Origin: SIG710 sp045604985
Lineage (GTDB): Bacteria > Bacillota > Clostridia > Oscillospirales > CAG-272
Assembly: GCA_045604985.1 (NCBI GenBank)
Contig: JAZUPD010000018.1
Span: 1-64,000 of the forward strand
Length of the DNA stretch: 64,000 bases
Direction: 5' to 3'
This document shows, in pieces, positions 16,894 to 25,326 of the stretch (position 1 is the first letter of the stretch; each line of letters opens with the position of its first letter). The position numbers were made by a program, and so were the translations under genes. The notes beneath the pieces were generated by a model. The model saw nothing but the letters and a program-made list of their open reading frames with translations, was not told where the DNA came from and made no database searches.

Positions 16894-16922
16894 CTTTTTA
16901 CTCCTTTTGTTTTTCTGATAAT

Positions 16923-16951
16923 ATTTTACCATAAAAATAATTTTTTGTCTA
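16923..16951 (-). promoter_or_regulatory. Minus-strand promoter for the TPR-DUF4037 pair
   Basis: Read on the minus strand: TAGACA (16951-16946), 17-bp spacer, TAAAAT (16928-16923), 30 bp before the TPR start codon. Confidence 0.7.
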
Positions 16952-17021
16952 TCTGATTTTTAGTTAATTACATAAAAATCAAATTTTTCTGCCCGCTGTC
17001 GAAAAAAAATTAAAAAATATA

Positions 17022-17050
17022 GTGCAAAACTAAGAAAAATGTGCTATAAT
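17022..17050 (+). promoter_or_regulatory. Promoter for nfnA-nfnB
   Basis: TATAAT at 17045-17050 with a weak GTGCAA at 17022-17027, 17-bp spacing. It sits 38 bp before the nfnA start. Confidence 0.6.
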
Positions 17051-17088
17051 AAATTACAAATGCAGTTTACAGAGCAAAGGAGCTTTTT

Positions 17089-17943
17089 ATGTATAGAATA
17101 ATAACAAAAAAAAGCCTTAATCCCACAGTAACACAGATGGAGATAGAAGCACCTCTTGTGGCGAGAAAGGCTCGCCCAGGTCAGTTTATAATACTGAGGG
17201 TTGACGATGAGGGGGAGCGAATACCTTTGACGGTTGCGGGTTGTGACGTCGAGAGGGGAGCTGTCAAGATAATATTTCAGATAGTGGGCAGAACAACAAA
17301 AATGCTTAATGAAAAAAATGAAAATGAATATATCAGCGATTTTGTTGGTCCTCTGGGAGTTGCTACCCATACCGAGGGTATAAAAAACGTATGCATTATT
17401 GGGGGCGGTGTCGGATGCGCCATCGCAATGCCCGTGGCAGAAGAATTTCACCGACTCGGTGCAAAGGTCACCTCGATAATAGGATTCAGAAAACGAGAGC
17501 TACTTATTCTTGAGGACGAATTTAAGGCTTGCTCCGACAGCCTTACTGTTATGACAGACGACGGCTCGTACGGCAGGGGGGGGAATGTTACGGTTCCTCT
17601 CCGTGAAATGCTGGAAAAGGGCGAAAAATTTGATATGATCATCACAATCGGTCCGCTCGTGATGATGAAATTTGTAACCCTTACGGCAAAGCCTTACGGA
17701 ATTCCTGTTACGGTCTCCATGAACCCTATTATGATAGACGGAACGGGTATGTGTGGCGGATGCAGGCTAACTCTGAGCGTTGATGGCAAGAAGGTCACGA
17801 AATTTGCCTGCGTCGACGGCCCCGATTTCAACGGCTATGAGGTGGATTTTGACGAGGCGATGTCAAGAGGAAAAATGTATGCTGATTTTGAAAGACACGC
17901 ATATGAAAAGTCTTGTAACCTCTTTCGGAAGGAGAACAACTGA
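17089..17943 (+). CDS. nfnA: NfnA-like ferredoxin-NADP+ reductase subunit (sulfide dehydrogenase beta-type)
   Basis: 284 residues. In NfnAB this subunit carries FAD and a [2Fe-2S] cluster and takes part in electron bifurcation among NADPH, NAD+ and ferredoxin. Seen: N-terminal FAD-binding beta-barrel with ARPGQFIILRV near residue 29 and RIPLTVAGCD near 44. The NAD-binding part has CIIGGGVGCAIAMPVAEEFH near 103. The Fe-S site is GTGMCGGCRLTL near 219 plus KFACVDGPDFNG near 236. gcaaaggagc lies before the ATG. Its stop overlaps the start of nfnB by one base. The same fold serves in dihydroorotate dehydrogenase PyrK; the gltA-like partner decides for Nfn. Confidence 0.93.
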   Translation: MYRIITKKSLNPTVTQMEIEAPLVARKARPGQFIILRVDDEGERIPLTVAGCDVERGAVKIIFQIVGRTTKMLNEKNENEYISDFVGPLGVATHTEGIKNVCIIGGGVGCAIAMPVAEEFHRLGAKVTSIIGFRKRELLILEDEFKACSDSLTVMTDDGSYGRGGNVTVPLREMLEKGEKFDMIITIGPLVMMKFVTLTAKPYGIPVTVSMNPIMIDGTGMCGGCRLTLSVDGKKVTKFACVDGPDFNGYEVDFDEAMSRGKMYADFERHAYEKSCNLFRKENN

Positions 17944-19352
17944 TGGCGATAGATCCAAAAAAGCATGAAATGCCCACCAGAAAGCCCTCTGTGAGGGCTC
18001 GAGATTTTGATGAGGTGGCGCTTGGATATACATATGAAATGGCAAAGGCGGAGGCAATGAGATGCCTGAATTGCAAAAATCAGCCATGTGTTAACGGTTG
18101 TCCCGTAAATGTTCATATTCCCGATTTTATTTCCAGAATAAAGGCGGGAGATATTGAGGGCGCATATGACATTATCTCGCTCTCGTCCTCACTTCCCGCA
18201 GTTTGCGGAAGAGTTTGTCCACAGGAAAATCAGTGTGAGAAGAATTGCACTCTCGGGGTTAAATTTGAGCCTGTTGGAATTGGTAGACTTGAGCGATTCG
18301 CGGCAGACTACCACAATGCAAATGCAAAAATTACAACTGTCTCTCCCGAAAAGAACGGTCACAAGGTTGCGATTGTTGGCTCAGGACCTTCGGGACTTAC
18401 CTGTGCGGGAGACCTAGCAAGGCTTGGATATGAGGTGACGGTTTATGAGGCACTTCACACAGCTGGCGGGGTTCTCGTCTATGGGATACCGGAATTCAGA
18501 CTTCCCAAGAGCATCGTTGCAAGGGAAGTAGAGGGACTGAAGTCTCTGGGGGTGAAGATAGAGACCAATGTTGTTATTGGAAAAACTCTCACAGTGGATG
18601 AGCTGTTTGACATGGGCTTTGAGGCTGTATTTATAGGCTCCGGTGCGGGACTTCCCAATTTTATGGGTATTCCGGGAGAAGCACTGAAGGGCGTTTACAG
18701 TGCAAACGAATTTCTCACCCGAAGCAATCTTATGAAGGCTTATAGAGAAGACCCCGAAACCCCCATTATGAAGGGTGGCAAGGTCGCTGTTGTCGGCGGT
18801 GGAAATGTTGCAATGGATGCGGCAAGAACTGCGCTTCGTCTCGGTGCGGATAAGGTCTATATAGTTTATCGACGCAGTATGGAGGAGCTTCCCGCAAGAC
18901 ACGAGGAGGTTGAGCATGCAATCGAGGAGGGAATTGATTTCAGACTTCTGACAAATCCCATAGAGATAATCGGTTTTAACAATCCCGATGATGCAAGAGA
19001 CCCGAGAAACGGCTTTGTAACGGGAATGAAATGCATAAAAATGGAGCTTGGCGAGCCTGATGTGAGAGGCAGACGCAGACCCGTTCCCGTTGAAGATTCC
19101 GAGTTCGTTCTTGATGTTGACACTGTCATTATGTCTATCGGAACCTCGCCAAATCCTCTTATCAATAGCACAACAGAGGGGCTGGAGGTGAACGAGAGAG
19201 GCGGAATAATCGTTGATGAGGACGGTCTCACATCAAGAGAGGGCGTTTATGCGGGAGGCGATGCCGTTACAGGCGCAGCAACTGTAATTTCCGCAATGGG
19301 TGCGGGAAAAACAGCCGCAAAAGCGATTGATGAATATCTTTCAAATAAGTAA
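17943..19352 (+). CDS. nfnB: NfnB-like / glutamate synthase small-subunit family NADPH oxidoreductase
   Basis: 469 residues, the GltA/NfnB type. The N-terminal part has two Cys groups, MRCLNCKNQPCVNGCPV near residue 39 and VCGRVCPQENQCEKNC near 80, for [4Fe-4S] clusters. Two dinucleotide folds follow: IVGSGPSGLTCAGDLA near 144 (FAD) and VAVVGGGNVAMDAARTALRL near 281 (NADPH), and the C-terminal VYAGGDAVTGAATVI near 434. Paired with nfnA it should form the electron-bifurcating NADH-dependent ferredoxin:NADP+ oxidoreductase. A stand-alone glutamate synthase beta role is less likely because no large subunit is present. Confidence 0.93.
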   Translation: MAIDPKKHEMPTRKPSVRARDFDEVALGYTYEMAKAEAMRCLNCKNQPCVNGCPVNVHIPDFISRIKAGDIEGAYDIISLSSSLPAVCGRVCPQENQCEKNCTLGVKFEPVGIGRLERFAADYHNANAKITTVSPEKNGHKVAIVGSGPSGLTCAGDLARLGYEVTVYEALHTAGGVLVYGIPEFRLPKSIVAREVEGLKSLGVKIETNVVIGKTLTVDELFDMGFEAVFIGSGAGLPNFMGIPGEALKGVYSANEFLTRSNLMKAYREDPETPIMKGGKVAVVGGGNVAMDAARTALRLGADKVYIVYRRSMEELPARHEEVEHAIEEGIDFRLLTNPIEIIGFNNPDDARDPRNGFVTGMKCIKMELGEPDVRGRRRPVPVEDSEFVLDVDTVIMSIGTSPNPLINSTTEGLEVNERGGIIVDEDGLTSREGVYAGGDAVTGAATVISAMGAGKTAAKAIDEYLSNK

Positions 19353-19359
19353 AAAATAT

Positions 19360-19385
19360 GGGTATGAGCTTTTTCGCTCATACCC
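19360..19385. terminator. Bidirectional terminator after nfnB
   Basis: gggtatgag (19360-19368) and ctcataccc (19377-19385) pair perfectly. tgtgttttt follows on the plus strand; the minus strand has ATATTTTTT after it. Confidence 0.8.
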
Positions 19386-19430
19386 TGTGTTTTTGCTGAT
19401 TTAAAGTAACAAATAGTAATTCGTCAAACA

Positions 19431-19573
19431 GTTTGCCTTCTCCTTGAGGGAAAGGTGGTGGCGAAGCCGGCGGATGACGTGTATCCCCTCATGGGAGTCT
19501 TTTCGATGTTTATGGTGCTTTGTGCCGACACTTCATCAGTCACTCCGTGACAGCTTCCCAAGGGGAAAGCCAA
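19431..19573. repeat. Palindromic MITE-like intergenic element
   Basis: About 140 bp between converging nfnB and nnr. The left arm (19431-19481, starting gtttgccttctccttgaggg) and the right arm (19527-19573, ending aaggggaaagccaaat) are imperfect inverted repeats of about 50 bp. They share the CTCCTTG/CAAGGGG, GATGA/TCATC and GTG/CAC blocks. A smaller hairpin gtcac-tcc-gtgac (19539-19551) lies in the right arm. It resembles dispersed repeats common in gut Clostridia genomes. It encodes no protein. Confidence 0.7.
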
Positions 19574-19611
19574 ATATAATTTACTGTTTATCAGTGAGCT
19601 GGTATTTGTTT

Positions 19612-21108
19612 TTATTTGATAGCGGAAGGAATAGCTTCGGCTATGTCTCTTGCAAGAAGGGAATATTCGGTCAGTTTTTTTGCGGCAAGCGTGCCTGCTC
19701 TTCCGTGAAGATACGTGCCTGTGCAGCTTGCTCCAAAAAGATCGTTTGTCACAGCCGAAAGAGCGGCAATTATCCCCGTCAGAACATCTCCCGAGCCGCC
19801 CTTTGAAAGAGCGCTGCATCCGCTTCTGTTGATATATACTCTTTCGCCGTCGCTAATGACTGTAGAAGCGTCCTTCATACAGCAAACGATGCCCTTCTCT
19901 CTTGCAAAATCGGTTGCATTTTGGATGGCGTTACCCTTTAATTCCGAAATGCTTTTGCCTGTGAGTCTTGACATCTCGCCAACGTGAGGCGTGATGACGG
20001 TGTTTTTGCCAACAAGATTCCATAATTTTGGATTTTCAGAGAGTATATTAAGCGCATCTGCATCAATTATCAAAGGACAAAGCGTATTTTTCAGCACGGC
20101 TTCAAGCATTAGCCTTGCATCGGAGCCTTTTGAAAGCCCCGGCCCTATAATCACGGAATTTGAATCCTTAATATGTGGGATAAGAAGCTTGGTCATCTCA
20201 TTTTTTCTTTGATATGTGATAAGGACAGCCTCGGGGATAAGAGTCTGGAGAATGATCCTGTTTTTCTCGGAGGTGAAGATCCGAACGAGACCGGCGCCGC
20301 TTCTGTAAGCCGCAAGAGCCGAAAGATAAGCCGCTCCCGCCATGTTTTCCGCACCGCCGATTATCAGTATCTTGCCAAAATCTCCCTTATTTGACGCAGG
20401 CGACCTTTTTGGCATCGGAAAAGGATTTTCCTCTGATGAAAAGACCTTGTTTTCTCCTTTAAGAGCTTCGGTATCTATCCCAATATCGACCTTTATCAGC
20501 TTTCCGCATTTTTCCGCACCGGGATAGAGGAGCAGACCGGTTTTCTTTCTGGCAATAGTGACAGTCATATCAGCTTCAACGGCGATTCCCATAATAGCAC
20601 CCGTATCTGCATTTATTCCCGACGGAATATCAACCGAAACCACCGCTGCCTTCGATTTATTTACACGCTCGATAAGAGAAGCTGTATCGCCCTCTATGTT
20701 TCGGGTGAGTCCTGTGCCGAAAATAGCGTCAACGATAAGAGTAGAGCCTTCGATATTCGGCTCTGACACCTCTCTGATCCCGCTGTCAAGAGCTTTTCTT
20801 CTCTGATCAGCACATTCCTCGCTTTCTTTTCCGTCCTTGCCTAAGAAAAAGGTTTCAATGGAAGCATTGACGCCGTTTTCTCTTGCTCTCTGTGCAAGAA
20901 AACGGGCAGAAGCAAAGCCGTCGCCGCCGTTATTTCCGCCGCCGCAAAGGAAAGAGACTTTGGAAATATCGAGCTTTGCTTTGATAATCTCCTGAACCAC
21001 AGCCTCTGCCGCACGTTCTATAAGAGTACGCGAAGGTATGCCTTTTTTCCGGATAGTATATAAGTCACAGCGTTTCATTTCGTCGGATGTAAGTATTTCT
21101 TCTAACAT
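19612..21108 (-). CDS. nnr: Bifunctional NAD(P)H-hydrate epimerase / ADP-dependent NAD(P)H-hydrate dehydratase
   Basis: 498 residues. It repairs damaged hydrated NAD(P)H: the N-terminal part epimerises NAD(P)HX and the C-terminal part dehydrates it. Seen: CGGGNNGGDGFASARFL near residue 56 and VDAIFGTGLTR near 129 plus VDIPSGINADTG near 159 for the epimerase. The kinase-like dehydratase fold has NKGDFGKILIIGGAENMAGA near 240, ITPHVGEMSRL near 384 and SKGGSGDVLTGIIAAL near 437. gtgagcaaaa with GGAG precedes the ATG. Single gene with its own minus-strand promoter, converging on nfnB. Confidence 0.95.
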   Translation of the reverse strand: MLEEILTSDEMKRCDLYTIRKKGIPSRTLIERAAEAVVQEIIKAKLDISKVSFLCGGGNNGGDGFASARFLAQRARENGVNASIETFFLGKDGKESEECADQRRKALDSGIREVSEPNIEGSTLIVDAIFGTGLTRNIEGDTASLIERVNKSKAAVVSVDIPSGINADTGAIMGIAVEADMTVTIARKKTGLLLYPGAEKCGKLIKVDIGIDTEALKGENKVFSSEENPFPMPKRSPASNKGDFGKILIIGGAENMAGAAYLSALAAYRSGAGLVRIFTSEKNRIILQTLIPEAVLITYQRKNEMTKLLIPHIKDSNSVIIGPGLSKGSDARLMLEAVLKNTLCPLIIDADALNILSENPKLWNLVGKNTVITPHVGEMSRLTGKSISELKGNAIQNATDFAREKGIVCCMKDASTVISDGERVYINRSGCSALSKGGSGDVLTGIIAALSAVTNDLFGASCTGTYLHGRAGTLAAKKLTEYSLLARDIAEAIPSAIK

Positions 21109-21130
21109 TTTTGCTCACTCCTTTTGTCTT

Positions 21131-21159
21131 ATTCTACCATATTTGACCTTTTTTGTACA
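21131..21159 (-). promoter_or_regulatory. Minus-strand promoter for nnr
   Basis: Minus strand: TGTACA (21159-21154), 17-bp spacer, TAGAAT (21136-21131), 23 bp before the start codon. Confidence 0.6.
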
Positions 21160-21219
21160 GTGTTTTAAGGGAAAAACATAAAAAATCAACCGAAAATCGG
21201 TAAAAAATTTCAAAAACCC

Positions 21220-21248
21220 TTGACAAATTTGTTTGAAAAGAGTATAAT
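21220..21248 (+). promoter_or_regulatory. Perfect consensus promoter for the DUF177-rpmF unit
   Basis: TTGACA at 21220-21225, 17-bp spacer, TATAAT at 21243-21248. It diverges from the nnr promoter. Confidence 0.9.
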
Positions 21249-21293
21249 AATTACTGTCGCATTTTGCGCCGTGGATTTTATGGGGGTAATAGA

Positions 21294-21839
21294 ATGATAC
21301 TTGATCTCAGACCGCTTCTCAGAGGAGAGACAGATCACATAGACATTGATTATTATCTCACACCCGATCCAATAGACGATATCATCTTTGATTCGGATGC
21401 TCATGTTTTCGGCAAGATAACCGACAATGCAGGATATATGAGACTGTCACTTAGAGCAGAGCTTTCGTATAATGGGCAGTGTGCCAGATGTCTTGACGAG
21501 GTTTCGGGTCGATTCGAAATTGATTTTCAAAGGACTGTCTGCAACGAGGGTACACTTTCCGAGAAAAAGACAAGGGCCGATGAGGACGATGTTTACAGCG
21601 ATGGGTATGCCATAATTCGCGACGGGATGCTGGATATCGACGAGGAGCTTCGCGAGGAGCTTGTTCTTTCATTTCCATCGAGGATCCTTTGCTCGGAGGA
21701 ATGCGAGGGGCTTTGCCCGATGTGCGGGAAGCCAAAAAGAGAGGGCGACTGCGGTTGCCGCAAAAAGGAGATAGACCCCAGACTTGCCGTTCTTGAAACT
21801 CTTCTCCACAAGAACGATGAGGGCGGGGGAGATCAATAA
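21294..21839 (+). CDS. DUF177 (YceD-like) protein
   Basis: 181 residues from ATG 21294, preceded by tgggggtaa. DUF177 proteins lie upstream of rpmF in most bacteria and are linked to ribosome large-subunit/23S rRNA maturation. Seen: N-terminal beta-rich domain, CARCLDEVSGRFEIDF near residue 63, and a C-terminal Cys-rich LCSEECEGLCPMCGKP near 137 followed by GDCGCR, which looks like a metal-binding knuckle. An upstream ATG at 21264 lacks a good site. rpmF follows after 70 bp. Confidence 0.9.
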   Translation: MILDLRPLLRGETDHIDIDYYLTPDPIDDIIFDSDAHVFGKITDNAGYMRLSLRAELSYNGQCARCLDEVSGRFEIDFQRTVCNEGTLSEKKTRADEDDVYSDGYAIIRDGMLDIDEELREELVLSFPSRILCSEECEGLCPMCGKPKREGDCGCRKKEIDPRLAVLETLLHKNDEGGGDQ

Positions 21840-21909
21840 AGTCAAAAATAAAATTATATATAGCGACGCCCGAAAGGGAGTAGCATACACTAAAGGGAGG
21901 TGTAGGTAA

Positions 21910-22092
21910 ATGGCAGTACCGAAGAAAAAAGTATCAAAAGCACGCAGAGATAAGAGACGCTCAAATGTTTGGAAGCTCGACCTTCCCGGCATGGTAAAGT
22001 GCCCCAAGTGCGGTGAATATATCCTCGCACACAGAGTCTGCAAGGCTTGCGGATATTACAATGGCAAGGAGATCGTAAAGAAAGAGGCTTGA
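21910..22092 (+). CDS. rpmF: 50S ribosomal protein L32
   Basis: 60 residues. The N-terminus AVPKKKVSKARRDKRRS is the hallmark of bL32. The C-terminal zinc ribbon is present in the C+ form: CPKCGEY near residue 31 and CKACGYYNG near 44. aaagggaggtgtag precedes the ATG. A strong terminator follows directly. Confidence 0.97.
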   Translation: MAVPKKKVSKARRDKRRSNVWKLDLPGMVKCPKCGEYILAHRVCKACGYYNGKEIVKKEA

Positions 22093-22110
22093 TTTGCCTT
22101 TTTCGGTCTC

Positions 22111-22147
22111 AAAAAAGACTGCAATGAGTTTCATGCAGTCTTTTTTT
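22111..22147 (+). terminator. Terminator after rpmF
   Basis: aaaaaagactgca (22111-22123) pairs with tgcagtctttttt (22134-22146) around a 10-nt loop, with the T-run continuing to 22147. Confidence 0.9.
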
Positions 22148-22153
22148 GTCATG

Positions 22154-22183
22154 TTGACATTTAGTTGACTATATTGGTATAAA
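22154..22183 (+). promoter_or_regulatory. Promoter for the MacB-like exporter
   Basis: TTGACA at 22154-22159 and TATAAA at 22178-22183 with 18-bp spacing, 43 bp before the start codon. Confidence 0.65.
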
Positions 22184-22226
22184 ATTATATTGTAAAGTTG
22201 GAATAATAATTTTTGAAAGGAAATAT

Positions 22227-25200
22227 ATGCTTAAACTTAAAAAGATCGTAAAAGAATATTCAGCAGGTGATAGCAAGGTATTGGCATTGAAGGGTATAGA
22301 CATTGAATTCAGAAAGAGCGAGTTTGTTGCCATTCTTGGCCCATCAGGCTGTGGAAAGACCACTCTGCTCAATATCGTAGGCAGTCTTGATGGTTATACC
22401 GAGGGGGATCTTATCATTAACGGAAGATCCACTAAGGAATTTGATTCTTCAGATTGGGATAGCTACAGAAATCATTCCATCGGATTTGTTTTCCAGAGTT
22501 ATAATCTTATTCCTCATCAAAGCGTGCTTTCAAATGTGGAGCTTGCTTTGACCCTTTCGGGCGTTTCGAGAGCCGAAAGACGCCGCCGTGCAAAGGAAGC
22601 TCTTATCAAGGTGGGGCTTGCCGATCAGATGAACAAAAGACCAAATGAGATGTCGGGCGGACAGATGCAGAGAGTCGCCATTGCGAGAGCGCTTGTAAAT
22701 GATCCGGAGATTCTTCTTTCAGATGAGCCAACGGGAGCCCTTGATACGGCTACAAGCGTTCAGATAATGGAGATACTGAAGGAAATATCAAAAGATAAGC
22801 TCATTATTATGGTGACTCATAATCCGGAGCTTGCCGAAAAATACGCCACGAGAACAGTGAAGCTTCTTGACGGTAATATTATCCATGATTCTGACCCATA
22901 CACGGGAAAGGAGATGGAGGTGCTTTCGAAAAAGGAGCAGAAAAATAAGAAAGACAAGCGTCAAAAAAAGCCTTCAATGTCATTCTTCACCGCCCTTTCT
23001 CTTTCTCTTAACAACCTGATGACAAAAAAGACAAGAACTTTCCTTACCAGCTTTGCAGGCTCTATCGGTATCATCGGAATTGCGCTTATACTCTCGGTCT
23101 CTACGGGCGTTCAGACCTATATAAACAGGGCTCAAGAGGACACTCTTTCAAGCTATCCAATAACCATTGAGAGTGAAACGGTGGAGATGAGCGAGCTTGT
23201 TGAAGCCATGATGCAAAACAAAGAGGAATTGGCTGAGCATGAGCTTGACAGAATATATGCAAGTGCGATAATGTACGACCTTGTTAATAAACTCAATTCC
23301 ATCGAGACGAACAAGAATAATCTTAAGGCATTTAAGGAGTATCTTGAAAGAGAAGAAGGCTTCCAAGACTGTGTTTCTGCTATAAAATATACCTATGACC
23401 TTGATTTCGGCATCTATACAAAGGATACGGAGGGAAAGGTCGTTAAAAGCGACGTTAAGGAGCTTGTCTCGCAAATCTACGGCATGGACGTGACGGCGAT
23501 GCCGGGACAGGATTCTGCTGTTGGTGAAGGAATGGTGGGAATGATGGAAACCTCATCCCAAGCCTCTATGATGAGTATGGGTCCCATGGCGGTTTGGGAG
23601 GAAATGCTATCTGGAGAGGAGAACGAGCTGATAAATCCCATCATTAAGGAGCAGTATGATGTTATCTACGGAAAATGGCCCGAAAAATATGATGAGATCG
23701 TTCTCGTGGTAAACGAAAACAATGAGATAACAGACATGACCCTTTATGCTCTTGGTCTTAAAACCGCAGACGAAATGAGGGAGATTATTCGAATGGCATA
23801 TGCGGGCGAGCAATTTGATATTTCCTCTCTCGGAAGCTGGAGCTATGAGGAGATATGCGATATGTCCTTCCGACTCGTACCCTCCGCAAACAAGTATCAG
23901 AAGCAGGAAAACGGCACGTATGCTGATCTTTCGCTGACAGATGCGGGACTTGACTATCTTTATAATAATAAAGACAGTGCTATTGATCTTAAGGTGGTAG
24001 GAATCATTCGTCAGAGCGATAATGCTGTTTCTGCAATGATAAAGGGCTCTCTCGGCTATACCTCGGCACTTACGCAAAAGGTGATCGAGGTGGCAGAGCA
24101 GAGTGAGATCGTTATTGCCCAGCTTGAGGACCCCTCAACAGACGTGATAACGGGTCTGCCTTTCCCGAAGGAAGAGGACGGAACCATGACGAATGAGATG
24201 AAGGCTGAGCTTTTCACCGAATATACAAAGAGCATATCAAAGGCTGAAAAAGCAACTCTTTTTATCGCCCTTTCTTCGATCCCCAGCGAGGAATATCTTG
24301 CGGGAACGCTTGAAAACGCCATGGCGTCAATGGATGATGAAGCCAAAAATCAAACGCTCGTCAAGGCATTCTCTATGCAGATGGGTGTCAGCGAGGAGCA
24401 GGTCTCAGAATATGTATCTTCTCTTGCAGAGGAGGAAAAGAGCAAATATCTGACAGAAATTCTTACCGTGTCAATTACAGAGCAGTATGCTACAGAGGTG
24501 GAGACGCATCTTGGCGAGCTTTCCTTCGAAGTACTTGCTATGCAGTTTGATAATACCGAATATTCTGTCGAGACTCTAGCATATGCATTTGATAATCTGA
24601 TGCCGAAGGCTCTTTCGGATTCGACTTATGACGAAAATCTTTCTCTTATGGGATATGTTGATAAAAACGCCCCCGCATCCATCAATATTTTTGCATCTAC
24701 GTTTGCTGATAAGGATGTTATAGCGGATCTTATCTCAAAATATAATGACGGTGTTTCCGCAGAGGACGAGATAGCATATACAGACTACGTTGCTCTGCTA
24801 ATGTCCTCTATAACCACGATTATCAATGCGATTTCTTATGTTCTTATAGCTTTTGTTGCTATCTCGCTTGTGGTTTCCTCGATAATGATAGGAATAATCA
24901 CTTATATTTCGGTGCTTGAAAGAACCAAGGAGATAGGAATTCTCCGTGCAATCGGTGCTTCAAAGCGCGATATTTCCCGAGTTTTCAATGCGGAGACTCT
25001 TATAGTTGGCTTTGCATCGGGTGCGATCGGAATTATCATAACTTTGATATTCAATCTGATCATCAATGTTATACTTCATGCACTTACGGGAATACCCACC
25101 CTTAATGCGGTGCTTCCCGTCGGCGGTGCAGTTATACTTGTGGTACTCAGTATGCTCCTTACGGCTATCTCGGGACTTATCCCATCAAAGATCGCCGCAA

Positions 25201-25235
25201 ATAAGGATCCGGTTGTTGCTTTGAGAACAGAGTGA
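22227..25235 (+). CDS. Large MacB-like ABC transporter, ATPase and permease in one chain
   Basis: 1002 residues. Residues 1-230 form an ABC ATPase: Walker A GPSGCGKTT near 38, Q-loop region FVFQSYN, signature MSGGQMQRVAIARAL near 145 and Walker B LLSDEPTGALD near 165. A Lys-rich linker leads to a first membrane helix near 270-295. A very large extracytoplasmic region follows (about 295-860, against roughly 220 in MacB), then three helices with an FtsX-type fold and TYISVLERTKEIGILRAIGA near 893. The MacB/LolCDE mechanism moves substrates at the membrane face by mechanotransmission; the substrate here is unknown. ggaaatat precedes the start. Single-gene unit. Confidence 0.92.
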   Translation: MLKLKKIVKEYSAGDSKVLALKGIDIEFRKSEFVAILGPSGCGKTTLLNIVGSLDGYTEGDLIINGRSTKEFDSSDWDSYRNHSIGFVFQSYNLIPHQSVLSNVELALTLSGVSRAERRRRAKEALIKVGLADQMNKRPNEMSGGQMQRVAIARALVNDPEILLSDEPTGALDTATSVQIMEILKEISKDKLIIMVTHNPELAEKYATRTVKLLDGNIIHDSDPYTGKEMEVLSKKEQKNKKDKRQKKPSMSFFTALSLSLNNLMTKKTRTFLTSFAGSIGIIGIALILSVSTGVQTYINRAQEDTLSSYPITIESETVEMSELVEAMMQNKEELAEHELDRIYASAIMYDLVNKLNSIETNKNNLKAFKEYLEREEGFQDCVSAIKYTYDLDFGIYTKDTEGKVVKSDVKELVSQIYGMDVTAMPGQDSAVGEGMVGMMETSSQASMMSMGPMAVWEEMLSGEENELINPIIKEQYDVIYGKWPEKYDEIVLVVNENNEITDMTLYALGLKTADEMREIIRMAYAGEQFDISSLGSWSYEEICDMSFRLVPSANKYQKQENGTYADLSLTDAGLDYLYNNKDSAIDLKVVGIIRQSDNAVSAMIKGSLGYTSALTQKVIEVAEQSEIVIAQLEDPSTDVITGLPFPKEEDGTMTNEMKAELFTEYTKSISKAEKATLFIALSSIPSEEYLAGTLENAMASMDDEAKNQTLVKAFSMQMGVSEEQVSEYVSSLAEEEKSKYLTEILTVSITEQYATEVETHLGELSFEVLAMQFDNTEYSVETLAYAFDNLMPKALSDSTYDENLSLMGYVDKNAPASINIFASTFADKDVIADLISKYNDGVSAEDEIAYTDYVALLMSSITTIINAISYVLIAFVAISLVVSSIMIGIITYISVLERTKEIGILRAIGASKRDISRVFNAETLIVGFASGAIGIIITLIFNLIINVILHALTGIPTLNAVLPVGGAVILVVLSMLLTAISGLIPSKIAANKDPVVALRTE

Positions 25236-25284
25236 TTTGATTTTTGATGGAGTATACGATTCCCTCTATACATTTTGCAAAAAA

Positions 25285-25317
25285 AGGAGCTGATCCACCT
25301 CTGGTGGATCAGCTCCT
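25285..25317 (-). terminator. 15-bp stem terminator of the Gfo/Idh/MocA gene
   Basis: aggagctgatccacc (25285-25299) and ggtggatcagctcct (25303-25317) pair perfectly around tct. On the minus strand a run of seven T follows, so it mainly ends the minus-strand gene and may also stop the exporter transcript. Confidence 0.85.
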
Positions 25318-25326
25318 GCTTTAATA

